NCBI RefSeq assembly: GCF_009707465.1
Contig: NZ_CP046120.1
Span: 3,129,501-3,193,500 of the forward strand
Source of the DNA: Novosphingobium sp. Gsoil 351
Lineage (GTDB): Bacteria > Pseudomonadota > Alphaproteobacteria > Sphingomonadales > Sphingomonadaceae
Reading direction: 5' to 3'
Length of the DNA stretch: 64,000 bases
In this document: piece after piece, positions 17,678 to 27,174 of the stretch
Position numbering within the stretch: the first letter of the stretch is position 1
Layout: each line of letters starts with the position of its first letter
Made by a program: the position numbers and the translations under genes
The notes under the pieces: generated by a model
Told to the model about the DNA's origin: nothing
Database searches by the model: none
What the model saw: the letters and a program-made list of their open reading frames with translations, nothing else

Positions 17678-20572
17678 ATGTCACACAATTGCATCCGTAC
17701 GAGGCTCTCTCAGGGTTCAGCGGTTCTCGCAATCATCCTTGCCACGACAGCGACCGCCCATGCACAGGAGGTCGCTCCGGCAGACCAGCCGGCGGCAGAC
17801 GCCGTGTTAACCGCAGGGGAAGCGCCGGAGAGCGCTGCCGATGGCGCTGATCAGGGCGCCGCGAGCGCTGAAGGCAGCGGCGGTTCGGATATTGTCGTTA
17901 CCGGCACGCGAATTGGTGCGTCCGGCTTCAACGCGCCGACCCCCGTGACGGTCGCCACGTCGGAGAAACTGAAGGAAGCCGCGCCGGGCAACTTGGCGGA
18001 CGGCCTCAATCAGCTTCCGGTTTTCGCCGGCAGCATCAAGTCGTCGAACTCGCTGCCCACCGCCGCCAATCGCAACATCGGCCAGAACCTCCTCAATTTG
18101 CGCGGGCTGGGGCCTACGCGAACCCTGGTGCTGCTCAATGGACAGCGCATGGTCGCAAACAACGTTCTCGGTTCGGTCGACATCAACGTCATTCCGCAGG
18201 GGCTGGTTAGCCGGGTGGACGTCGTCACTGGCGGCGCCTCTGCCGCTTACGGATCGGACGCCGTCGCCGGCGTCGTAAACTTCGTCCTCAATACGGGATT
18301 GAGGGGCTTCAAGGGCGAACTCCAGAGCGGCATCTCGACCTTTGGCGATGCCCGTCAATTCTCGGGGTCGCTCGCCTATGGCGCTTCCACCTCTGACGAT
18401 ACGGCACGCTTCATCGTCGGTATCGATGCTTTCGATCAGAAGGGCATCGGGCCGCTCAAGAAGACCGGCCGCGACTTTTTCGACAATGGCGAGGGCACAA
18501 TCGTCATTCCGAACGGCACGCCGCGCCAGTTCAATGCACGCCAGGTCCGCAGCGGGCAGGCAACCTACGGTGGGCTTATCACCAGCGGCCCGCTGGTCGG
18601 CACCCAGTTTCTTGGAAACGGAGCAACCTCGGCCTTCAATTATGGGAGCCCGGGTGCATCGAACTACACTTGGATCAACGGGGGCGACGGCGCGAAGGGC
18701 AACCTCGGCCTCCTCCCGGGGCAAAAGCGGTTCAGCGGATATGTCCGGGCGGAATTCGACGTGAACGACAGGCTGACGGTGTACGCCGACGGCCTCTACG
18801 CCCAAAGCCACACGGACCAGGCGGCGTTCTACAACTACGCGACGACGGCTCTCGCCCAGTACACTATCTTTCGCGACAACGCCTATCTGCCCGCCGCGGT
18901 CGCCGCGAGAATGGACGCTGCCGGGATAACCTCGTTCAAGTTGGGCAGGGCGGAGAGCGAACTGCCGCTCGACCACAATGTTGCGAAAACCGATGTCTAT
19001 CGTGCATCGGTGGGATTGCGCGGATCGTTTGGCGACAGCTGGAAATACGATGCCGGCTATACCTTCGGACAAACCGATCAGTTCATGGCGAACACCAACC
19101 TGGCGGTCGCCCGGAACGCCTTTGCCGCCGCCGACGCGGTGCGCGACGCCAGCGGCAAGATCGTCTGTCGATCGACCCTCTCCGGCCTCGATCCAGGGTG
19201 CACGCCCCGCAATCTGTTCGGCGTGCAGCCGGTCGACAAAGCGATCAGCGACTACGTCACGGACGACAGCTTCCTGAACCTGCGCCTGCGTCAGCAAGTG
19301 TTCAGCGCCAATATCCGGGGCAATCTCGGCGACAGCTTCCAGATTGCTGGTCCGATCGCGGTCGCGGCGGGTCTGGAATACCGCAAGGAAAGCGCCTTCC
19401 AGACTGTGGATGCGCTTTCCCCGACGAAGAACGATTTCACCGGCATCCGCGGCGCGCCGGTGGCGATCAACGGCGTCCAGGGACCGTTCCGCTTCTTCAA
19501 CCCCCTGCCTTTCTCGGGGAATTACAACATCAAGGAGGGTTACATCGAAGTAGGCTTGCCTGTTCTGGCGGACAGCATACTCGGCTCGCTCGATCTCAAC
19601 GGCGCAGTCCGTCACGCCGACTACAGCACCTCGGGCGGCGTGACGACCTGGAAGGTGGGCGCAAGCTGGCAGTTGACGGACGACCTACGGCTTCGCGGCA
19701 CAGTGTCCCAGGACGTGCGGGCGCCCAATTTGCAGGAGCTTTTCAATCCGGGTCTCAAGACCAGCGGCAACGTCTCGTATCCGGGGCAAGGCACCCTGCC
19801 GACGACGACGTTCCTGCGCGGCAATCCCAACCTCGCGCCGGAGCGGGCGCGGACCTTGACGGTCGGCGCCGTCTACAAGCCGTCCTGGCTGCCGGGACTG
19901 CAAGCGTCGGTCGATTACTATAAGATCAAGGTGAAGGATGCGATCGGGTTCTTCAGCGAGGAGCGGATCATCAGCGAGTGCTTCGCCGGCAACGCCGCGC
20001 AATGCGCGCAGCTGACGGTCACGGGTGGCACGCTTGTGGTGAATCGCGGCTACGTCAACCTCAGCCAGCAGACCGTGGCGGGCATCGATTTCGAGCTCAG
20101 CTACAAGACCGATTTCGCTGGCGGGGAGCTAAGTTCGCGGATCATCGCGAACCATGGCCTGAAGAACGAGTCGGTTACACCCGGGTCAGCACCCAACGTC
20201 GCGCTAGGCCTGCCCAGCGCACCGAAGTGGGGCGGCCTGGCCCAGGTCGACTGGAAGAAGGGTCCGTTCGGCCTGTTCGTTCAAGAACGGTACCTTGGAC
20301 CTGCGCGGCAAGGCGTCGACAAGCCATGGGTCGACGGTATCGATATTGCCAACGGTCGGATTCCGGCGGTCTTCTACACCAACCTGACGGCGAAGTACGA
20401 TCTTGAGCTGGGGGGCGGCAAGCAGCAGGTATTCCTGTCGGTCCAGAACCTTTTCAATCGCCGGATACCGTTTGGTGCGTTCGGCGTGTCGTCGAGCTTC
20501 GCCTCCTCCTATAACGCCGCCTACGACGTGATCGGTCGTTACTTCACCGGCGGTGTTCGGGTGTCTTTCTGA
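17678..20572 (+). CDS. TonB-dependent receptor of the uptake island
   Basis: Outer-membrane receptor of 964 residues. Signal peptide ending ATAHA, an Ala/Glu/Asp-rich linker, TonB-box-like segment SDIVVTGTR, then a plug with NLRGLGPTRTLVLLNGQR, SRVDVVTGGASAAYGSDAVAGVVN, and a long barrel ending GGVRVSF. The plug motifs resemble the large-receptor group that sphingomonads and xanthomonads use for carbohydrate, peptide or aromatic ligands. ATG at 17678 follows AGGAGGG. It sits between two NHL-propeller genes; a 28-base GC hairpin separates it from the next gene. The ligand is not predictable from sequence. Confidence 0.93.
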   Translation: MSHNCIRTRLSQGSAVLAIILATTATAHAQEVAPADQPAADAVLTAGEAPESAADGADQGAASAEGSGGSDIVVTGTRIGASGFNAPTPVTVATSEKLKEAAPGNLADGLNQLPVFAGSIKSSNSLPTAANRNIGQNLLNLRGLGPTRTLVLLNGQRMVANNVLGSVDINVIPQGLVSRVDVVTGGASAAYGSDAVAGVVNFVLNTGLRGFKGELQSGISTFGDARQFSGSLAYGASTSDDTARFIVGIDAFDQKGIGPLKKTGRDFFDNGEGTIVIPNGTPRQFNARQVRSGQATYGGLITSGPLVGTQFLGNGATSAFNYGSPGASNYTWINGGDGAKGNLGLLPGQKRFSGYVRAEFDVNDRLTVYADGLYAQSHTDQAAFYNYATTALAQYTIFRDNAYLPAAVAARMDAAGITSFKLGRAESELPLDHNVAKTDVYRASVGLRGSFGDSWKYDAGYTFGQTDQFMANTNLAVARNAFAAADAVRDASGKIVCRSTLSGLDPGCTPRNLFGVQPVDKAISDYVTDDSFLNLRLRQQVFSANIRGNLGDSFQIAGPIAVAAGLEYRKESAFQTVDALSPTKNDFTGIRGAPVAINGVQGPFRFFNPLPFSGNYNIKEGYIEVGLPVLADSILGSLDLNGAVRHADYSTSGGVTTWKVGASWQLTDDLRLRGTVSQDVRAPNLQELFNPGLKTSGNVSYPGQGTLPTTTFLRGNPNLAPERARTLTVGAVYKPSWLPGLQASVDYYKIKVKDAIGFFSEERIISECFAGNAAQCAQLTVTGGTLVVNRGYVNLSQQTVAGIDFELSYKTDFAGGELSSRIIANHGLKNESVTPGSAPNVALGLPSAPKWGGLAQVDWKKGPFGLFVQERYLGPARQGVDKPWVDGIDIANGRIPAVFYTNLTAKYDLELGGGKQQVFLSVQNLFNRRIPFGAFGVSSSFASSYNAAYDVIGRYFTGGVRVSF

Positions 20573-20599
20573 TCTGACAGACGCGTGCCCGAATTCCTG

Positions 20600-20627
20600 G
20601 CCCGGTCCGCGCTCAGGCGGACCGGGC
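20600..20627 (+). terminator. Strong intergenic hairpin without T run
   Basis: GCCCGGTCCGC and its exact reverse complement GCGGACCGGGC flank a 6-base loop just after the TonB receptor gene. No T tract follows, so it is more likely an mRNA-processing or stability element than a full intrinsic terminator. Confidence 0.5.
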
Positions 20628-20662
20628 TGGGCAAGTGAACTCGAAATGACAAGGAACCTCAG

Positions 20663-21913
20663 ATGATGAGAACGGCACCGAGCAGGCTCCGAGCCCTGAA
20701 GATCAGATCGGTCGGAGCATTGGCCATGCTGCTCCTGGGCGCTGGCGCAGGACTGTCGACCCCGGGTCTGGCCCAGGCGGGGCCGACCGTGAGGGCCCCT
20801 CGGTTCGAAGTCGACCCGATGTGGCCGAAGCCGCTTCCCAATCACTGGATCCTGGGCTCGGTCGTCGGAGTGGCTGTGGACGCGGACAATCACATCTGGG
20901 TTACGCATCGTGGCACCCAGACCGTCGACGAGAACGAGAAACGGCTAGATTCGAAGACGGCCAACTGCTGCGCCGTGGCTCCGCCAATCCTCGAATTTGA
21001 CCAGGCGGGCAATCTGCTACGCCATTGGGGAGGACCGGGCGCCGGCTATGAATGGCCGACGGCGATGCACCAGATCACCATCGATTACCAAGGCAACGTC
21101 TGGCTTGGCGGCAACGGCATAGACGATTCCCAGATCCTCAAATTCACCAGGGACGGCAAGTTCCTGCTACAAATCGGCAAGAAGGGCGCGCGCAAGAAGC
21201 CTGGGGCTCCCAAGGGTGAAGGCCAATACGGCGCTACCGCCGATTATGCCGGCGACAGCAATGACCCAGAGAGCTTTGGCAAGGTCGCCCAAGTCTTCGT
21301 CGACAAGCAGACCAACGAGGCGTTCGTCGCCGACGGCTACCTGAACAAGCGCATCGCGGTGCTCGACGCGAGCACCGGCACGATGAAGCGTGCCTGGGGC
21401 GCTTATGGCAGCAAGCCGGTCGATACGCCGCTCCCGGATTACGATCCGTCCGCGCCGCCCTCCAAGATTTTTCGCAACCCCGTGCATTGCGCCCAGCTTT
21501 CGGTGGATCGGCTGCTGTACGTTTGCGACCGTCGCAACGACCGCATTCAGGTTTTCACCCCTGAAGGGAAGTTCGTGAAGGAAGCCTTCTACGACACGAA
21601 CACGCAAGGGTCGGGAGCAGTCTGGGACATTGCCATGTCGCGCGACCCCCAGCAGCGTTATCTCTACGTTGCGGACGGAACCAACAACCAGATCAGGGTG
21701 GTCGACCGCCAATCGCTCAAAGTGCTGACGACGTTCGGAGACGGTGGTCGCCAACCCGGTCAATTCTACGGGGTGCACAGCATCGCAACCGATTCGAAGG
21801 GCAACCTTTACACCACGGAAACGTGGGAGGGTAAGCGCGTGCAGCGGTTCGTCTTCAAGGGCATTGGACAGGTCCCGGCCGTGCAGGGAGTGGTGTGGCC
21901 CAAAGGGCACTGA
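20663..21913 (+). CDS. Exported NHL-repeat beta-propeller protein 2 (long form)
   Basis: A 416-residue exported protein: signal peptide with a hydrophobic core (LAMLLLGAGAGL), cleavage near GLAQA, then propeller blades such as VDADNHIWVTHRGTQTV, ITIDYQGNVWLGGNG, VDKQTNEAFVADGY and YLYVADGTNNQIRVVD. A Cys pair (TANCCAVAPPILEFD) near 100 could form a disulfide. An insert around 175-210 rich in Lys and Gly distinguishes it from the two 309-residue propellers of this island. ATG 20663 follows AAGGAACC. It may bind or modify the imported ligand in the periplasm; no enzymatic residues can be assigned. Confidence 0.78.
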   Translation: MMRTAPSRLRALKIRSVGALAMLLLGAGAGLSTPGLAQAGPTVRAPRFEVDPMWPKPLPNHWILGSVVGVAVDADNHIWVTHRGTQTVDENEKRLDSKTANCCAVAPPILEFDQAGNLLRHWGGPGAGYEWPTAMHQITIDYQGNVWLGGNGIDDSQILKFTRDGKFLLQIGKKGARKKPGAPKGEGQYGATADYAGDSNDPESFGKVAQVFVDKQTNEAFVADGYLNKRIAVLDASTGTMKRAWGAYGSKPVDTPLPDYDPSAPPSKIFRNPVHCAQLSVDRLLYVCDRRNDRIQVFTPEGKFVKEAFYDTNTQGSGAVWDIAMSRDPQQRYLYVADGTNNQIRVVDRQSLKVLTTFGDGGRQPGQFYGVHSIATDSKGNLYTTETWEGKRVQRFVFKGIGQVPAVQGVVWPKGH

Positions 21914-22096
21914 CCGCCACTTCGAAACGCCGCTGTCGATTTCGGGATGACCATCGGAGGACGTTGTCGCCAACGCGACGCTCTTCGATCCGGCGCCCTT
22001 TCATCGACAGCCCTGCAGGATGCAGGCTCCGAGGCCGCGAATGATGCCGGGCATGACTTCCCCACCATGAGCGCCACCTAAAGTTCGGAATGAGAC

Positions 22097-24151
22097 ATGA
22101 TGAGAATGCGGGCGGTATGGGTAGCGGTAGGACTGTTGGGCGCAACCGCGCTGGGCCTCGTTGCGGCATCGCGGGGCGAGCACGTCAACGCCATGTGGCT
22201 TTTGACCGCAGCGGTGTGCGTCTACGTCCTGGCGTTTCGCTTCTACAGCCAGTTCATCGCCGATCGGGTCCTGGGTCTGGATCCCAAGCGTCCCACTCCC
22301 GCGGTAGCGTGCAACGACGGCTTGGATTTCGTCCCGACCAACAAATACGTCCTGTTCGGTCACCACTTCGCGGCGATCGCGGGGGCCGGGCCTTTGGTCG
22401 GCCCTATACTGGCCTCGCAACTGGGCTATCTTCCAGGGGTACTGTGGATCGTCATCGGCGCGGTGGCGGCCGGCGCAGTCCAGGATTTCATCATCCTTGC
22501 CCTCTCGATGCGGCGCGGGGGCCGATCGCTGGGTGAAATGGTGCGCGAGGAGATGGGTCTCGTTCCGGGGCTGATCGCGCAGGTTGGCACCTTTGTGATC
22601 ATGATCATTATCCTGGCAGTGCTGGCCCTGATTGTCGTCAAAGCCTTGGCGCATAGCCCCTGGGGGGCAAGCACGGTTGCAGCCACAATTCCCATCGCGC
22701 TCCTGATGGGATTCTACATGCGGTTCGTACGGCCCGGCAGGATCGCCGAGGTTTCGATCGCGGGATTTGTCTTGCTGATCCTGGCTGTCTTGAGCGGACG
22801 CTACATATCGACCGATCCATATCTCGCCTCGCTGTTCACCTTGACCGAGCTGCAGTTGTGCTGGGTGCTGATAGCGTACGGCGCCGTCGCCTCCATCCTG
22901 CCCGTCTGGCTGTTGCTCGCGCCGCGCGACTATCTCTCGACCTTCATGAAAATCGGCGCGATCGTGTTGTTGGCGCTCGGGGTATTCATCGTCCAGCCTG
23001 AGCTGCGCATGCCGGCTTTCACCCAATTCATCCATGGTGGTGGGCCGGTTTGGTCAGGGTCCGTCTTCCCTTTCCTTTTCATCACCATCGCTTGTGGCGC
23101 CGTATCGGGCTTCCATGCCCTTATTTCCTCGGGCACGACCCCCAAGCTCATCGGAAACGAGGCTGATACCCGCTTCGTCGGCTACGGCGCCATGTTGATG
23201 GAATCGTTCGTGGCATTGATGGCGATCCTCGCCGCCTCGATCCTTGATCCCGCGATCTACTTTGCCATGAACAGTCCGAGCGCGGTCGTGGGTGCCGATG
23301 CGCAAAGCGCTGCCGCGGCGATCACCGCCATGGGGTTCGCTGTCACCCCGGACGTTCTGACCCGGACCGCGCAAGAAATAGGCGAGGTGACAATCATCTC
23401 GCGCGCTGGCGGGGCCCCGACCCTTGCTGTGGGAATGGCGCACATCTTCTCCCAGTTCCTCGGTGGCAGGGCGATGATGTCGTTCTGGTACCACTTCGCG
23501 ATCCTGTTCGAGGCCCTTTTCATCCTCACCGCGATCGATGCGGGAACTCGAGCCGGCCGCTTCATGTTGCAGGACCTCATTGGCGTTTTTGTCCCTGCGT
23601 TCCGCAAGACGTCGGCGTTGGTTCCCAACCTCGTTGCCACCGGCCTGTGCGTATCAGCATGGGGCTTCTTCCTCTACCAAGGGGCGACCGATCCACTTGG
23701 CGGCGTAAACACCCTGTGGCCGCTATTTGCGCTCTCGAACCAGATGCTGGCCTGCATCGCGCTGACCTTCGCGACTGTCGTGCTGTTCAAGGGGAAGCGC
23801 CACCGCTACGCTTGGGTCACCGCGGGACCAGCCGCCTGGCTATTCGTCTGCACACTGACGGCCGCGTTCCTCAAGTTGTTCTCTTCGGACCCCGCAGTCG
23901 GGTTCCTTCAGCATGCCAGTCGCATCTCGCAGGGCTTGAACGAAGGACGAGTTATCGCGCCCGCCAAATCCCTTTTCGACATGCAGAAAATCGTGATGAA
24001 CGATCGCATCGACGCCGCCCTGTGCGCGTTCTTCATCGTCGTGACGCTCGCGATGACCGCGTACGGGGTGCGCGCCTGTCTGCTCGCATTGCGCGCAGCG
24101 GGACCGACAGCGCGCGAGACTTCGATCCAGTTGGCGCACGCACCCGCATGA
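22097..24151 (+). CDS. cstA: CstA-family carbon starvation/pyruvate transporter
   Basis: Polytopic inner-membrane protein of 684 residues with about 16-18 hydrophobic segments, in the family whose E. coli members CstA and BtsT take up pyruvate and perhaps peptides. Seen: VPTNKYVLFGHHFAAIAGAGPLVGPILA near 80-105, GAVSGFHALISSGTTPKLI in the middle, DAGTRAGRFMLQD and NTLWPLFALSNQMLACIALT in the second half, all hallmarks of the family. Its stop overlaps the start of the YbdD-like gene (ATGA at 24148), the usual genetic arrangement. Length is close to that of E. coli CstA (about 700). Confidence 0.93.
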   Translation: MMRMRAVWVAVGLLGATALGLVAASRGEHVNAMWLLTAAVCVYVLAFRFYSQFIADRVLGLDPKRPTPAVACNDGLDFVPTNKYVLFGHHFAAIAGAGPLVGPILASQLGYLPGVLWIVIGAVAAGAVQDFIILALSMRRGGRSLGEMVREEMGLVPGLIAQVGTFVIMIIILAVLALIVVKALAHSPWGASTVAATIPIALLMGFYMRFVRPGRIAEVSIAGFVLLILAVLSGRYISTDPYLASLFTLTELQLCWVLIAYGAVASILPVWLLLAPRDYLSTFMKIGAIVLLALGVFIVQPELRMPAFTQFIHGGGPVWSGSVFPFLFITIACGAVSGFHALISSGTTPKLIGNEADTRFVGYGAMLMESFVALMAILAASILDPAIYFAMNSPSAVVGADAQSAAAAITAMGFAVTPDVLTRTAQEIGEVTIISRAGGAPTLAVGMAHIFSQFLGGRAMMSFWYHFAILFEALFILTAIDAGTRAGRFMLQDLIGVFVPAFRKTSALVPNLVATGLCVSAWGFFLYQGATDPLGGVNTLWPLFALSNQMLACIALTFATVVLFKGKRHRYAWVTAGPAAWLFVCTLTAAFLKLFSSDPAVGFLQHASRISQGLNEGRVIAPAKSLFDMQKIVMNDRIDAALCAFFIVVTLAMTAYGVRACLLALRAAGPTARETSIQLAHAPA

Positions 24152-24357
24152 GAGGCGTCGCTCTCCTCGTCCGATTGGCGCAGCGCACCGCCGACTGCGG
24201 CAGGCTCATGGTCGGCATGCCGAGCTACACCGACTATCTGCTCCACCAGCGGAGCCACCACCCGGAAGCAATGCCGATGAACCGCGCCGAGTTCGTCAGA
24301 AATCGCCAGGCGGCGCGGTTTGGTGGGGGCGGGCGGGGCGGCTTTCGCTGCTGCTGA
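24148..24357 (+). CDS. YbdD/YjiX-family small protein, CstA partner
   Basis: A 69-residue protein of the DUF466 (YbdD/YjiX) type that accompanies CstA/BtsT transporters and is needed for their function in enterobacteria. The pattern GMPSYTDYLLHQRSHHPE followed by PMNRAEFVRNRQAARFG matches the conserved core GMPDYxxYxxHxxxxHP...FFRxRxxARY. Start ATG overlaps the cstA stop. The C-terminal Gly-rich, Cys-ended tail is longer than usual. Confidence 0.85.
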   Translation: MRGVALLVRLAQRTADCGRLMVGMPSYTDYLLHQRSHHPEAMPMNRAEFVRNRQAARFGGGGRGGFRCC

Positions 24358-24391
24358 CCGAATGAGTAAATCGAATCCGACACAGGGATTA

Positions 24392-25320
24392 ATGATGAAG
24401 AGTACCTCTTTGTTCAAGCTGTGGCTCTTCGCGCTCAGCCTCGCAGCAGGGCTTGCCGCCGCACCGACGCAATCTGCGTTGGCTCAGCCTGCAAGAAGCT
24501 ACGAGAGGGTGGCAAACTGGGCCAAACTTGCGCCCGGCGACTCATGGCAGGAGATGAGCGGCGTCGACGTCGACAGCAGAGGCAACATCTACGCCTTCCA
24601 GCGCACGCCTTCGCGAGTGATGGTCTTTGATGCGAGAGGTAAGTTCCTGCGCTCTTGGGGAGAGGGCCTGTTTTCCGCTGCGCACGCCTTGCGCGTGGAC
24701 CGACACGACAACGTATGGGTGACCGACAAAAAGCTCCACCAGGTCATGAAGTTCACACGCGACGGTAGACTCTTGATGACGCTGGGCACCAGGGGTGTCG
24801 CGGGAGCGAACGATTCCCGGGTATCGCTGAACGGCCCGGCCGACGTAGCCTTTGCGCCCAATGGCGACATTTTCGTCGCGGACGGTGAGAGCTCCAACAC
24901 CAGGGTCGTCAGATACTCGAAGAAGGGCAAATTTATCGGCTACTGGGGGCAAAAGGCTCCGCGCCGGGCGAACTGATCACGCCTCACAGCATCGTGATGG
25001 ATTCGCGCGGCCGCCTCTATGTAGCCAATCGAGGAAACAAGCGCGTCGAGATCTTCGACCAGCGGGGGACCTACCTTGGTCAGATCACCAATGCGGCCAC
25101 TCCTTATGGCTTGGCGATCACTTCGGACGACGTCATCTACGTTGCCGACGGAACCGCCGGCAGCGAGGGCCTGACCGTGGTCAACACGCGCAACGGAAAC
25201 GTTCTCTCTCACATCGTCGGGATGACGGGAGCGCACATGGTCACGGTCGATCGACGTGGGGCTATCTACGTCGCGGAAGTTCGCGGACGGGCGGTCGAGA
25301 AGTTCGTCCGGGTTCGATGA
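24392..25320 (+). CDS. Exported NHL-repeat beta-propeller protein 3 (one-base frameshift)
   Basis: Paralogue of the propeller at 16657: signal peptide ending SALAQ, then YERVANWAKLAPGDSWQEM, VDVDSRGNIYAFQRTP, VDRHDNVWVTDKKLHQVMKF and GDIFVADGESSNTRVVRYS. The frame breaks at about 24944-24954 (GGGGGCAAAA), where the paralogue has GGGGGACGAAA, and resumes with APGELITPHSI up to the stop at 25320. Restoring one base gives 309 residues, exactly the length of the first paralogue, which argues for sequence error or a very recent mutation. ATG at 24392 follows AGGGA. It lies between cstA/ybdD and the permease gene. Confidence 0.8.
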
Positions 25321-25397
25321 TGCAGGACAATCCAGCCTCGCCCCGCGCGCATGGGCGAGCGGGCACGCGCGGCGCCGGGCGGCCGGCCGGAGGAACC

Positions 25398-26686
25398 ATG
25401 GGGGAAACAATGGGGGCTCGGACGCGACACCGCAGGCGGATGGGCTGACCACTCGGCAGATGCTGAAGGCGATCATCGCCGGATCCGCTGGCAACTTGAT
25501 AGAATGGTACGATTTCTACGTCTACGCATTCACCGCGATCTATTTCTCGAAGGCATTTTTCCCGGAAGGCGATCGAACCGCGCAACTGATCGGCACGGCC
25601 GGGATTTTTGCTGTCGGCTTTTTGCTACGGCCACTCGGAGGGTGGTACTTTGGGCGGCTGGCTGACCGTCACGGCCGCCGCGTATCGCTGGTTCGATCCG
25701 TTCTGCTGATGGGCTTGGGATCGTTCATGATCGCGGTGTTGCCGACTTACGCCCAAGCAGGATCTGCGGCCCCAGCACTCCTCCTGCTAGGCCGAATGAT
25801 CCAAGGCTTTTCGACCGGCGGGCAATACGGCGCCACCGCGACGTACATGGCGGAGATCGCCGTGGGCTCTCGACGCGGATATTACGCGTCCTTTCAATAT
25901 GTCACATTGATCGGCGGACAACTTGCCGCGCTCATGGTCATCCTGCTCCTGCAAACCATGCTGAGCGAGGTGGAAATGGCGGCATACGGCTGGCGTGTGG
26001 CGTTTTTGCTCGGTGCCGGCGGCGCGCTCCTGATCCTCTCGTTACGGCATTTGCTGGTGGAATCTTCGGGCGGTACTGAAGGCTCGGCCGGGGGGAGCCT
26101 GATCGAGCTCGTTCGGCATTGGCGCGCGGTTCTGATCGTGCTCGGGCTTACAGCGGGCGGCTCGCTGACATTCTACACCTTCTCGACGTACATGCAGAAG
26201 TACCTGGTCAACACCGCGCAAATCGCGCCTTCTACCGCCAACTGGATCATGACGGCAGCACTGGTGCCGTTCATTGCGTTTCAGCCCGCGCTCGGCGCAC
26301 TGTCCGATCGCATCGGCCGGCGAACGAACCTGATCATCTTTGGCTTGCTTGCGACTTTGCTCACGGTCCCGTTGATGAAGGCCGCGGGGGCGGCGACCTC
26401 ACCTACAACGGCATTTGCGTTGATCGTCTGCGGAATGTTTATCAGCAGTTTTTATACCTCAGTCAGCGGTCTTTTCAAAGCCGAGCTCTTCCCTATCCAT
26501 ATTCGAGCACTGGGGGTCGGGCTTACATATGGCATCGGCAACGGGATATTTGGCGGAACTGCCGAATTTGTCGCACTACAATTTAAGGCTTATGGTCACG
26601 AAACTTGGTTTTTTTGGTACGTTAGCGCGATCGCGTTCGCAACACTGCTCACTGCACTGGTAATGAGGAAAAAATCCGAAATATAG
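25398..26686 (+). CDS. Major-facilitator permease, metabolite:H+ symporter (MHS) type (probable frameshift at the start)
   Basis: Twelve-helix inner-membrane permease. Seen: GNLIEWYDFYVYAF at the first helix, which is the hallmark of the metabolite:H+ symporter group (organic acids such as alpha-ketoglutarate, shikimate, proline), RPLGGWYFGRLADRHGRR between helices 2 and 3, IQGFSTGGQYG, and FKAELFPIHIRALGVGL. The in-frame ATG at 25460 begins just before helix 1. A better start is ATG 25398 after GGAGGAACC, provided one G is restored in the run at 25412-25416; this gives 429 residues. It ends the uptake island and presumably imports an acidic product. Confidence 0.85.
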
Positions 26687-27174
26687 TCGACCCAAAAATG
26701 GGCTTATTTTATCATCACTCCAAATGAGCGACAAGTGGTTATTGTTTAAAGGGCATAGCGCGGGCTAGTTGGTGCGATTGCCAAGGCAGCGGGCGGTTGT
26801 GGAGTATTGATCGCGTTGGCCTGACTGCCTGCTTCAGACCGATGACATAGTTTCTACCGCAGGGGGTCTAGCGATTAAAGACGTTGCATGACAGTGACGT
26901 CTTATCTGATGTAAACTCGAGAGTGACCACCTTGCGGCGAGGGAAGTCGCAGCACCAAGCGGGGGGATGACTGGCCCATGCTACCCGAGGGAGGCATGTC
27001 GATGATAAGACGCGGGAGGGAACGTCTTTCGCGTGAGATGGCACTCTCCGATCCGATTTAAATCACGAGATCAAAGTCCGTTTAGCGCCGTCATGTCGGA
27101 CATTTCCGCTCCCGACACCGTCTCCGAACGCCGCCGTCCGGGTTCAGGATACGTCGCCGAGAGTCAGGCCCTTT
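26687..27174. other. Intergenic stretch with no supported gene
   Basis: About 490 bases between the MHS permease and the Fic gene, convergent. A weak CCCA-AAAA-TGGG stem followed by CTTATTTT at about 26692-26710 could terminate the permease transcript. I recognise no gene or repeat in the rest. Confidence 0.45.

Noticed and set aside
17807..19615. 602-codon open frame on the minus strand
   Set aside because: Antisense to the TonB receptor at 17678; composition is Arg/Gly/Asp-rich with no domain.
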